Shown here: in pieces, positions 46,781 to 57,554 of the stretch
Layout of the letters: each line of letters opens with the position of its first letter
Position numbering within the stretch: the first letter of the stretch is position 1
Notes under the pieces: generated by a model
The model's input: only the letters and a program-made list of their open reading frames with translations
Databases searched by the model: none
What the model was told of the DNA's origin: nothing
Origin: Isoetes taiwanensis
Lineage: Eukaryota; Streptophyta; Lycopodiopsida; Isoetales; Isoetaceae
Length of the DNA: 64,000 nucleotides
Direction: 5' to 3'
Assembly (NCBI GenBank): GCA_021234155.1
Contig: JAJEKV010000053.1
Location: forward strand, 8,323,424-8,387,423
Program-made: the position numbers and the translations under genes

Positions 46781-49700
46781 TCAGATATTCTGGATAATCT
46801 CTTGCTTCAATACTTCAATGTCAAACTTGATTCCAGGGAAATTACTGCATTGGATATATTTGATCACTCTGCTCTTCAAGCCATGGCGGTCAAAACCATT
46901 GTCTATGAATTGTCGTATCAAATTAACAATATATGAACCTGCTTTACTGGGGCATGAGTTAACATATATGAATGGCAAGATCTGTGATAGGATAACATTA
47001 CGAGCTTGATGGTATGGCCGACAACTACTGGCATGAATATACTTCAAAGTAGTAAATGGCAAAGAGTCTCTCTTATCATATTTATATGTCCAATATGACC
47101 CGTTTGTTCTCACGATAATCTCAATACACATATTAAGAAAGTTAGCCTTCTGTCTATATGAATATTTATTTTCCGTCCCATGTAGCATTCCTGTTTCCTC
47201 TTTGATTTCTAGAGTGTCTAGGTCATAGATCCATACATCATTATTGTCCCCCTTTGTGACCTTTTCCAAAACATTCTGATGATGGGGCAATTTAAGGCCA
47301 ATAAATCATCCATATATCTGTAGACATATTTAAACATTTCCATTTCTTTATAACTGCCTTGATTTGCTAGTTCCTTGATGAAACTCATTTCATACCATGC
47401 TAAAAAGAGGTTACACCGGCATGGACTGCACGAGAACCCCATGGAGATACCACTGATCTGTCTCCAAGATTTACTGCCCATATGGATAAAGCAATTGGTT
47501 AAACCCAACAATTAGCATTTATGAAAGGTTGACAGCCCATTTTAGTCCAGCACTTACTAGTAGGAATATATTTAAACCATTTAGCTGTAAATTTGTTATC
47601 TTTAGTCCTTTCCACCCATATCTCATTCTTATGGTGCTTGCTTTTATTCCATTTCCATGCAGCCTCTATAACCAAGGAGATGACTTTACAAATCCCCTTA
47701 TCTCCAAACAATGGGATTGTCTCATAACATTTTGTTATGTCTGCTACATAAACTTCATGGATTTTGTTAGGGACGTTTACGATGACATCATAAATGGAAT
47801 TAACCATCCAATTGGAATTAACACTATGAGGGAATAGAGTACTGACCTTGGCACAAAGCATTTTAGAAATATCAGACCATGCCTCTGTTATGTCATTAAG
47901 GATTGCAATAATGATATCAGCAATCTCTATATATAAGTACCATGGGCGTTAGTTATCCATCTGTAATTCTTCTTATGGGCTTTATACACCCCGAGTAAGT
48001 ATGGTAATTTATCGTATTCGATATCAATTTGTCCCAAGCGATCCTGTATGTCTGCCTTAATATTTGAGACCCATTCTCAACTGTAGTATTAATAGGTAAG
48101 AAATCCTTGTTGTTTAATCTTTCTATTGCTTTGTTCCTAATATACAACAGACAAATGAAGCAAGTATTATTTGTAGCTTTATCTACCCCTGAGATATATA
48201 GGTTCTTCCTTAACCATTCTAGATTTCTGGTGATACTTGAATCACTCAATGGGAAGAGTCTATCGCTGCCAGACTTGGTAGCATGGTCTACTTCTTCCTT
48301 GATTCTACAACATATCCCCTGCTTATTTCTTTCTTTATCATTATCAGTAATAAATGGGAACTGAAATCTGTGTAAATCGAAGAAAATATCACACATGCTT
48401 TGTATTTTTGCTTTTAGTTCCTTCCAAACTAACTTCCTGTCATGAATATTATTGAGTCCCTTTCAGAAGAAATTTCTAAGGCCTTTATTCTTCACAATGT
48501 AGTAATTCTAATATGTTCTGCTTCTGGGTCAATGAATGTTTGAAGATGGGGGATCTTACTTGGGCATGCAATCTCGTCATTTTGGGCAAAGATCAAATAA
48601 GGTTTGTAGCATAAGTCCCTAAGTGTCTCAGAATATCTCCATGAAAACATGATCTCTTTCATCATGAGTTCCCCATTGTAATGGAAAATCTCAGTCATAA
48701 CTTCATCAAATATCTGTGGGATGCAGATTTTATCTAATAGCTTGGAAAGAAAGGTAGAATGGATGATTTTCTTTTTATTTTTATCCGCACATGTAGTTAT
48801 ATGCAACCTGCCCTGACAGTCCCTAACAGTCTTCTTAATGATCTAAAAAAATATTACTAAACAAAGTTATTTAAAACCCAACAATAAGACCATTAGAATC
48901 GCTCTACAATCTGGTAGGATAGAAAAATTTAATGGGCCAAGTGGCATATATATGGATAGCTTCCGTTCAGAACTATGTTATGTTTCCATCGAAAGTACCA
49001 CAATTGAGTAACTAAATGCAACCGTGTATAAAAGCAATTCAGTGAAAATTCCTTGCATGCATAATAATAAATGATATGAGTGTAACTCACCCGGATTACT
49101 TGTGGTATGTCAGTTTCTGTACCGTCCCATCCTTGTAATTGTCCATTCCCGGTTTGCTGCCCTTAGTAACAGAGTGTCCCATGTTAATAGATGTGTTTAG
49201 CCCTTCCAATGTTTCACTATCTGAGGCATTAGTAATAGCTTTTGTAGGTGCCATGGTGATCCTAGGTGGTTCATTGATTTTGCGGTTGTGGCTGGTACGA
49301 CTCTTAGGTGCAGTTTTGCCATACTTACTAACTCTTCCACTACTATTGCTAGCTGAACCCTCATTTGATTTAAGGAAAGACTAAGGTTTAATACTCTTCT
49401 CACATATGTCGACTAGCATGCACAAGGGTCCACTGCCATTTGCAGTGCCATATCGATAAGCATACGTCTGTCAACTAGATCTGGATTTCAAAGTGGTCTT
49501 GATGCCTGTTCTGAAGGCCACCATTTGGCCAGCAACAGTCATATCAGGATAGATTTCATCAAGATTATTAAACATATATCAGATAGCTTGGTCAAGCCAT
49601 GTCATATTATCCTTACACTTATTGTTGTCGACATTACCCCTTATAGGTTCGCAGATGCATTTGAAATACGGGCAGAATGTTCTCCATATTCGTTTTAGAT

Positions 49701-50012
49701 AGAAGTCTCCTTGTGGTTCGTTTGGGTATGCCATATGTCCTTTCTGATTAATGTAAATAAATTCTGTTTTATCATATGGCTTATCAAAGAACCTGTGGTC
49801 AATCCGAAATTTGACTCTTTCTTGTTTGACAAGCTTCTCCATCTTATAAGCAGCAGTCCTAGATGCTGCCAGTTGAGCAGGTGTAATATTATCGAGGGTA
49901 ATCCATTCTTCCTCTGTAATGGATGCTAAGGCTCCAAAATTCTTGGATCTCCAAATAAATACCTTGATTGTACAAAATAGAATAGCTTTCCACAATCCTT
50001 TGGGGTATGATA

Positions 50013-50884
50013 GGAAGGAAGGAAGGAAGGTTCTTTTATCGTCCCCGGAGGCCAATCGGCCTATGGGACCCAAATTACACGGGTGCAGCAAGCCCGTTGC
50101 TACCCAGATTAAAAAACCCCCCCTTAGGAGGGAAAAACCGTCGCAGCAACAAGCCTGCTGGCAGCTGTACAAATATACATATAGACATGAATTCCCGGCA
50201 CCTCAGGTAGGCGCCCGGGGGCAGAGGTGAGTCCGCAGATCCAAAACCTCCTGGAGGTAGGAGCCAAGGGACCGAACTGACGGCGTACTGAGTAGCTCGT
50301 GCAGGGGCAGACCAGATCGCACCAAGAGAGTGTAGCGAGCCCGAATCTAACTATAGGCTGGACAGCTATGGAAGGCATGGCTTTCATCCTCAACAACCCC
50401 CAGCATGCAACACTGACAAAGCCTGTCCTGGTGCAGCTCTCCAACCCACCGACCCGTCTCAAGCCGAAGATGGTGGGCCCCTGTTCGAATGGACGCGATG
50501 ATCCTGTGCTTCTTCATGGGCAACTGAGAACGCAGGTAGAGCTGTGGGCCTCGAACCAGGGTGGGCTTTATGCGCTGTTTGTAGTGTGCCACCTTTACCT
50601 GTTCCAGAGCATCGTGGTCCCAGAGCTTCCCCAGGAAACAAGAGTCCAAGTACCCCCTCAGCCTATCCCGGCCGGTGTCTGTGTGCACCTGGACGCACCT
50701 ATGTGCGTCTACGTTCCAGCGCGCTAGCTACTGGGCGCTCTTGTCCTTCCAACAAGCCCTAAGTCGTTGCGGGCTCATCGCCACAGCGTAAGCCAAGTGC
50801 GGGAGCCGAGTGTCGCCCATGCTGGCCACCTTCTGGAAATAAACAATGTGTCTATCGAGGGCCGCATGCTGCAGGGGCCATGTG
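50013..50884 (-). mobile_element. LINE copy 4, inserted into the RT locus
   Basis: A heavily 5'-truncated copy beginning at WPLQHAALDRHIVYFQKV and keeping only the C-terminal region (50347-50688, with LRGYLDSCFLGKLWDHDALE and CQCCMLGVVEDESHAFHSC). Its 3' UTR has the double hairpin, with arms GTTGCT and AGCAAC (plus 50145-50150 and 50096-50101) and AGGCC-GATT-GGCCT (50049-50062). The tail is (TTCC)n, plus strand 50013-50030. Protein-like sequence of the RT locus stops at its 5' edge (ending DFSFNLANC) and resumes beyond its tail (YPKGLWKAIL), so it inserted into a coding region. It is the best-preserved relative of copy 1 at the 3' end. Confidence 0.85.
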
Positions 50885-52036
50885 ACAGTTAGCAAGATTA
50901 AAGCTAAAATCATCTTTGTCAATCTTATTACCTCCCGTGATCCTGCCTTTAAGAGTTTCTTTGTCTTTCTCTGACAGCAAGTTCTCTCCAATTGGGTCTT
51001 CCTCTTCATCAACATCAATATTTTGACTCTCCTCGAATGTTAATTTTTTAATCTCATTGGCCTTTTCTAGTGCTGTCAGGCCAACAACAAACTATTTATT
51101 GCTTTTATCCTCTTCTTGTGTCCACTGGTATATGAGGTCTGGTAGTGCTTCATAGAGGTTGTCAATAATATTGACAATATTCTCCAAGGTATCACTATTT
51201 CTGTTAATGACTGGGACCTGCTTTAACCATTCACTAAAGCCCATATGTGATATGCATAAAAACTCTCCTGGTCCCCTCAAGCTTTCTCGAACTTGTATGT
51301 GTTCGTGTACCCTTCTATCTTTGATGCAACATATCAAGATTTGTACAACATTGCATGGGCATTCTATGTTACCCTCATCATATCCAAGAGCAGTGAGTTC
51401 TTTGTCCCATATGGGCAAATTCATTTTAAACCATCCTGTTACATGAACAGTATAAAAGTAGATTCAGTCATGGTTAGTACCCAAAGTAAGTATTAATAAT
51501 GCCTAGAATTCCCTATTTACCGAAGGAAAAGAGCATCAACAGTAAAACTAGCGAGTTCAAGTACCAAGAAAAAAAACCCAGCCAATCCTACAACTAGAAT
51601 TAACGTCTGCATAAGTCAATCCTTATACAGCATGATCAACCCATACAAAGCCTAGGCAGTCTTAGATGGTACTCTAATTCCTTAGTTTCTTTATCAAATC
51701 ATGAAATCTTACCTATAAACCATAATATATCATCCTTACTATAGATAAACCTTTAAACACCTTCGATATCTCAGATGTAAGCTTTATTAAAAACTATGCA
51801 CAATATTAAGTCTCTCAAACCTATGTATAAAAGAGACAACTTGTAATACAGACTGCCTTAAGATTTTCTTAGAAAGAACCTCTGCAGTACTGGAAATCCG
51901 TATCCGTTTCATAATATGCTCAGATAGTGATCTGAACTATTGTGACATGTGTTTCTTGTGTGGACCTAATCCATTTTTGTAATTCCAGGCTTAAAAGTAG
52001 AACCGTATATCTGTAATTGTGTGTTCAAAACTCCAG

Positions 52037-52060
52037 TAGATAGATAGATAGATAGATAGT
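52037..52060. repeat. (GATA)n microsatellite
   Basis: About six GATA units inside repeat B, in the part missing from repeat A. Confidence 0.9.
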
Positions 52061-52783
52061 AATAAGGGGTAACCTCTTTTATTTATCAGACACAATTCAA
52101 CAGCTTATATCTAGTATTTATCATGTCATCTACAGTGCAAGACCATAGTGCTATGTCAAATGCAACCTTCATTATTAGTATCTGTTATAATGAGTGTGGA
52201 AACATCAGAAAGCCAATGCACAATGATTTACTTAGCAAATCGAAATGACATTACAACAAAGGTTCTAAAAAACAAAGGCCAAGCCTAAGTAGGGCATATT
52301 TACTAGCTTGCAGCCCTTTAACCATTTTTCATACAACCCTTTGGAAAACTAACCTTCATTCACAATTTTAGTTATAATGAGTTAAAAAAGGCCAGTCCCA
52401 AAGGACTTACTTTAACAAACTAAATGACCATTTCATGTCCTGCACTAGTATGACAGAAGATCAGATCAAAGTTTAAGTTATACGGATACACTGAAATGCA
52501 TGGAAAAGTCTGCTACATGACTGAAATGGTAGATGTATCTATGATATAAGAGGCACCGAACCCACGGGTACAAAACATAGCTTATCTTTAAAGTATGGTC
52601 ATTTTTTCTTTAAAAAACCTTTTGGGCTTCTCCCTCTTTCTTGTCTTTGCAATAGTTCTGTCTATCTTTTTTGATAAAGTCCGGTTACTCCAATTTGAAC
52701 ACCTTCTACCAGCCAAACACCAACAAAGCAATAAAGCGACAAGGGAAGGAGAGTAATTCGTACATGTAGCCAATCATCAACAC

Positions 52784-53165
52784 ATTCAAGAATGGGGCTC
52801 GCATGAAACCAACAAACCGCCGCCCGTAGGCTTCTCATTCATCTCACCAGATTTTCTACAATGGTGGATAGTGGGTAGCCGCACACATGCGAACTACCCA
52901 TGAAAAAATAAAGGGAATATCTAATTATATAATTTGGACCCCATAAAATACAATGGTAATAGATGTCTGGCTTGTGTACCTGCCGAAAGCTTATCACCGG
53001 GATTAAAAAACCCCGCCCTTTCGAGTTTTCGAGGAAAAACCCGCGCCTAAAATAGTGATCTCCAACCAGAAAGGGCATGCGCCGCATGCATGCATGCATG
53101 CATGCAAGACATGCATGCTCGCCCCATTCTAGAATGGCGATCCGATGTCTCGGATCGATGGGATT
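52784..53165. mobile_element. 376-bp insertion with ATT duplication, inverted repeats and a LINE-like hairpin loop
   Basis: Repeat A has an empty site (CAAAACATTAGCAG), while B has 376 bp between two ATT triplets (52784-52786 and 53163-53165). Near the ends, AGAATGGGGCTCGCATG (52789-52805) is matched in inverted form by GCATGCTCGCCCCATTCT (53114-53131). A perfect hairpin, CGATCCGA-TGTC-TCGGATCG (53138-53157), lies beside the right end. Inside, on the minus strand, is the GGTTTTTCC...GGGGTTTTTTAATCCC loop typical of the LINE 3' ends, with a short ATCAC/GTGAT stem, and a GCATGC microsatellite. It has no coding capacity. The 3-bp duplication hints at a DNA transposon relative, but the family is unknown. 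Confidence 0.6.
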
Positions 53166-53452
53166 AGCAGAAAACTAGTAATGATTGAAGGGCCAAAAGG
53201 TACATGTGATTACTCTCAGTTTATCACATTTCACCCCTTGTAGCCCATTACAAATCATTAGTCCTAGCTTAAAATAGAAGGAGAAGTATAAACATAATGA
53301 AGCTTAGGATCTTATATCCCAAATGTAGTATAAATAACAAGCATCAAAGGCAAAGTACAAACCATGTAAGGATATATTTAGAGGTAGAGCATCTTTCGAG
53401 CAATGTAGACATCATGTATTTATAGAAAGACGTGTGTTCCAAGCCATCTTAA

Positions 53453-53484
53453 AAATTCATCTTATCTTATCTTATCTTATCTGT
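53453..53484. other. Possible extreme 3' tail of a LINE: TTAAAAATTC plus (ATCTT)n
   Basis: Repeat A reads CCATTTATTCTGTGG, while B has about 30 extra bases, TTAAAAATTCATCTTATCTT and further units. This resembles the ends of LINE copies 1 and 3 (TTAAAAAAA or GATAAAAAAT followed by a pentanucleotide or hexanucleotide array). A LINE insertion truncated to its tail would explain it; slippage alone would not supply the TTAAAAATTC part. Confidence 0.35.
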
Positions 53485-54310
53485 GGTAAATAGACACTGA
53501 ATTTAAACATGTAAATATGAAGGTTACCTAATCATTGTTATGGTCTGATACAAAGCCCTCATTATCTTGTGTTTCTGAAACGGAAATCATATTTGCCCCA
53601 AGTCCTAAACCGTGCTGGATCTTGTTATGCATGGCATCTCCTGAGGGTTTTTTCTTACTAACAGCATCCACTGATTCAGTCTTACCACGTTTTTGTCCAT
53701 GAGTATCATGTTCTCTAGCCATCAGGGCACTGTTAAAGCAGCTATCAAGACTTTCCTTACACCACATAATTTCTTTTTCAATGTGCACAGTATTGAGGCG
53801 CTCAAGATCAGAGGAAGATATAAAATTTTCAGGGTCGGAATCTGAACCCATTTGTGTGCAGCTATTAAGGTTATATGAAATCTATAATCTAGGTCAAAAG
53901 TGTCTGTCTGTTATGTGAAAACTAATGATAATACAAGTGGTACCGTAAATCTCTGCAAAGGATTCATACCTAAGATCATTGGGAATGCGAACCCGTCTTT
54001 AATGCTATCGGCGGGTCATCCGCCATTTGGATTTGATCTTCTTAATGAATATCCTTGAGGTAAAAATAATCCATTATTTTGTGTAACAGATGCCTAAAAT
54101 ATACTATACCTGGCCATAATTAATAGTCATGGCTTAAAAGCCATACACATAAACATAAGGGTGCAACTTGAAAGTAGAATCCCTTCTGTAATATGCAACA
54201 ACAATCCTAAAAGTTCTTTATGTATAACTGAATTTAAAGATATATTTGTTGGAGAAGGTTATAGTCCCTACTGGACAACCATATTTCAAAAGAGAAAAAA
54301 AAATAAAACT

Positions 54311-57018
54311 TATCAAGACATGTCCTGACTCTAAAACGAAAATTTCTAATTTAGTCTTCAATTAGCAGCATTAGAATACATTAGTGTACATATATCTAAG
54401 CAATGATTTGGCACCATAAAACATGTTGAAAACAAGTAGCCAAACTATTTTATAATCAGATTTCAAATACATTAACATGAAATCAATCCAACTTATGGGC
54501 AGAAAGCTTTTGTAACCAATCTAAAACTTAGTTTAAAAAGGTAAAGAATAATAGAAAAGTAGCAACTCCACAGATATTTGAAGAAACTTTATACGTGAGA
54601 TGCTCCACAATATTGATACAAGAATATATCAGTGCAAAAGATCAAAAGATCCTGTTACCTGCAGCAAACCAACCAAAAAATTAGCCTGTTGGATAATTAT
54701 GGAAGCACTAGCAGGTGTCATGGGATCCTTTATCCCCTTCACTCTGCCTGATACACAGGAAATTTAATAGCATAAAAAGAGAAGTTAAAAGTATAATTTA
54801 CTAAGCTGCAAATGAGTGAAACATATGGTGGTATTTCATTTTCATAGTACCACATAAACTAGGTGATTGAAGTCCTTTCAACAACTATACTCCACCACTA
54901 GCACTATTTAGATAGATAGACTACTGATTATACTTCCAAAGATGAACTAGCCAGAAAAAATCTCAATTAACTATTAAGTTTAAGATTAAAATTGTAACAA
55001 ACGGTATACTAATGATAGACATGCCTGAGCTTAAAGAGATTCCTAGAAGATAATTGAATCAAGATATAAGTAATGTTGCGTTGGAAAGAGAACTTCAGAT
55101 TATATGTTAAATTTCTGCAAATTACACTCTATCCAGACCTGCAACCAACCTAGATTCTAGTTAAGCAGGTCAAGGAAATATACAGTCCGATTGAGTTCTT
55201 AGCTATTTAGTGCATATGCACATTAGACTTTAATGCTCTACAAATATAGATCCCTTCAGATCTGGTAACCAATCGGACATTCTAGTTCAATATGCTAGGA
55301 AGAGAAACAGATAAACGCTTTTCCTAGACCATTGCAATATTTATTCCAGAGTATATTTATGTATAAGCGTCTATAAAGATAACAGATATTCAAACCTGAG
55401 ATGGTTGATTGAGGCCAGATGCCTCCAAATTGGGCGAGTTGGTCTCCATAGTAGGTGTGCTGTTAGAAGCTTGATTGCCCTGGTTGGTCTTGCAGCCAAC
55501 AATATTGCTACATATTCTAAACGAAGTGCACCCTGGACTACCACAGTCGTCGGATTTGTCGATCTTACGACCCAGAGTGTATGTTGGGTTCTGTAAGCAC
55601 CTCTCTTTTCGTTTATAATCATTTATGATTGGAGGCGTCTATGATTTTGAAATATGAAATACGCTTTCGCCTAAGGTTTTGATGGAATATCGAACCTCTA
55701 AACGGCTTTACCTAAGATTTTAGAATATGAAATACAGGGACTCGAACCTCTACCAAAATAACTCAATGTCCTAATAAAACTATACTTTAATCAATATACC
55801 CAATGAGGTAATGTGATTATTTTTTATCTTGAATCTATGTTTTTTTTTATAACAACCCATTCAATTGTTTTAGGGATGTATGGTCTGTAGTTTCAGGAAT
55901 TGTTATCTATAGATACATATCAATTTCCCCTGGAACCCCCTGTTATTTTGCTACATATTCTATCTCAGTACTTAGCAAATTGGTATTGCTTTTGAGATTT
56001 ACTCCAGCATCTTAATTTCCCTCAAGCTTTCCAAGATGCTTCAGATCTTTATCAGCAGTGGTATTTGCCTCCAGGTCAATTGTTTTTTGCGTAGTACATA
56101 ATGGTGCATGGAAATCATACAACAACTTACGTTGGCATTCTGCTTCTTTTCCTCATCAAGCTTCTTTCTAGTGGAACCATTCAGGTCCCCTTTCTTTCTC
56201 CCCATTGCAGTGGGGTATTTGGATAGAACTGGGCTGAGAGCCAGGCTTAACACAAATGCAAATGCATCAGACCTTAAGAAGCAACCTAAATAGAGGACTT
56301 CTTTGGATATGTTCTTAGTACTGACGGCCTTGTAAAAGAATTTTAGTTCTACGCTTGCTTCACCCTCACAGATTTATAAGAAAAGATATTTATGCATGAA
56401 AATGACCAAAGGTTTTTAGAAAAGATCATACTAAAATGCTTAAAAATAGCTCCTCCAGTTAAGCCACTGTCGTAAGGGCAATTAGGTCAAGCCCATTATC
56501 CTTGCATGTTCTGTGAGCCCTAAAATATTCCTTGGAAAACTTAGGCAATAAAATGATTTATTTATCATTATTATTATTTTTGTTTTAACAAGTGGTATAT
56601 TCCGTGGTCAGGTACAAGTGATGTATCTACCTCATGTCATACTGATTCCAAGGTTATGCATTTAAACTTCTGCTTGCATATACCCTGGGTTTAAAGACAA
56701 AAAGAACAATTAGATAATTAATATAAAAAAAAAACTTAAAATAGAGTAGGATTTTTAATTTTTAGCATTTAGCTTTTGAGCTTTGAAGACAGATGGGCGG
56801 CATGACGGTGGATGTGGCAGATGGGGCGATCTCTTTCTTATCCAACCGCAGGTGCAGGTGCATGAGCTTCAATGGCAAATATCGACTTGTATGCAGGGCT
56901 GTAGATTTGATAGCTTTGCAGATCAAGAGACAAGAGTTGCAATCAATTGTTGGAGCACATAGGTTTTGTTGTTAAAATGTAATCACAATTCTTCATCTGC
57001 ACAATTATTCATCACCGG
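54311..57018. other. Spacer with one dispersed repeat
   Basis: No exon is supported. The segment contains the dispersed repeat at 55517-55735. Short frames near 55371-55622 and 56041-56293 occur on both strands and show no family signal. Confidence 0.45.
55517..55735. repeat. Dispersed repeat, copy 2 of 2
   Basis: This is the partner of 31573-31790. The inverted repeat in this copy is GTCGTCGGAT...ATCTTACGAC, so one arm pair differs from copy 1. Confidence 0.8.
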
Positions 57019-57218
57019 TAAGGGTGCTTTCCCATGAATTTGCAGACCTGAAAAAGTCGTACTAAGGTCAAAAACCTGAGGCTCAGAATTGTGTGGAGAA
57101 TACTTTGCGACTCAGGTCCTAAACCTGAATCAAGCAAGTAAGGCGCTCATGGGAACACCGGAGTCTTCGGCCTGACAAGAAAATCTCCAGGTTTTAGTCC
57201 CATGGGAAAGCACCCTAA
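57019..57218. mobile_element. Tourist-like MITE 1 (PIF/Harbinger type)
   Basis: The element (57022-57215, 194 bp) has terminal inverted repeats GGGTGCTTTCCCATG and CATGGGAAAGCACCC. It is flanked by TAA on both sides (57019-57021, 57216-57218). A 3-bp TAA/TTA duplication and GGG-starting ends are the hallmark of PIF/Harbinger MITEs. No coding capacity, so mobilisation would need a transposase from elsewhere. The near-perfect ends suggest moderate age. Confidence 0.93.
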
Positions 57219-57351
57219 GAGGGATTCACTATGATTTCTCCTTCAGGCAAGCTGCTTGCCGAAACCTAAGCTATGTGTTGAATTAGAGCAGAAGAATTGG
57301 GAAGAGTGTCAATCGGTTGCAAGATCTTGAAGGGTGAAGGTTATTCTTTCT

Positions 57352-57554
57352 TTAGGGTGCTTTCCTATGGATCTCCGACCTCAAGGTTTTCTTGAGGTCC
57401 AGATAAGGGCGCGCAGGTTCCCGTGGGTGCCTCAACCTCAAAGACTCAGGTTTTTGACCTGAATAAGAAGTAATCACCAAGCATTTCTTAACGCTGAGGT
57501 TTTTGACCTGGACCCAGATTTCCAGATCGCCAATCTCATGGGAAAGCACCCTTA
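57352..57554. mobile_element. Tourist-like MITE 2 (PIF/Harbinger type)
   Basis: The element (57355-57551, 197 bp) has ends GGGTGCTTTCCTATG and CATGGGAAAGCACCC and is flanked by TTA (57352-57354, 57552-57554). It shares termini, size and internal CAGGTTTTTGACCTG-type motifs with MITE 1, only 136 bp away, but the interiors have diverged. Two insertions of one family this close suggest a preferred target or local transposition. Confidence 0.93.

Larger units (their letters stand above)
46781..53851 (-). pseudogene. Reverse-transcriptase gene of rvt or Penelope-like type, decayed, multi-exon
   Basis: Read 5' to 3' on the minus strand, the locus has these parts. 53528-53851 is an acidic N-terminal exon with a GT donor (MGSDSDPENFISSSDLERL). 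51092-51424 is a Cys/His-containing block (CNVVQILICCIKDRRVH), followed by an acidic linker. 49579-49990 carries YPKGLWKAIL and ITPAQLAASRTAAYKMEKL, then a Ser/Thr/Asn-rich linker (49130-49400). 48492-48806 is helical. 47953-48396 has the fingers, with GVDKATNNTCFICLLYIR. Nearby lies LPYLLGVYKAHKKNYRWIT. The palm has motif A YVADITKCYETIPL (47499-47861), motif B GISMGFSCSPCRCNLFLAW and catalytic YRYMDDLLALN (47218-47511). The thumb has YKYDKRDSLPF (46781-47290). Motif spacing and the NN-type fingers motif resemble cellular rvt genes and Penelope-like elements, not LINEs or LTR elements. No GIY-YIG domain is seen. It is a fossil with roughly six or more breaks, and LINE copy 4 interrupts it. 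Confidence 0.8.
51550..54310. repeat. Large direct repeat B (partner of 43461-46622)
   Basis: Same orientation as A, about 8 kb away. B carries the more complete version of the first RT-locus exon (53528-53851) and is uninterrupted where A holds LINE copy 3. B-specific material is the TIR-bounded insert at 52787-53162 and a pentanucleotide insert near 53453. Both repeats end at an A-rich run (B about 54297, A about 46620), and an A run lies at the other edge. The layout repeat-RT-repeat recalls the pseudo-LTRs of Penelope-like elements, but a plain tandem duplication explains it too. Confidence 0.85.

Noticed and set aside
46781-50172. GIY-YIG endonuclease domain that would prove a Penelope-like element
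   Set aside because: No GIY...YIG pattern was seen in any minus-strand frame of the locus; its absence is compatible with an rvt gene or with loss.
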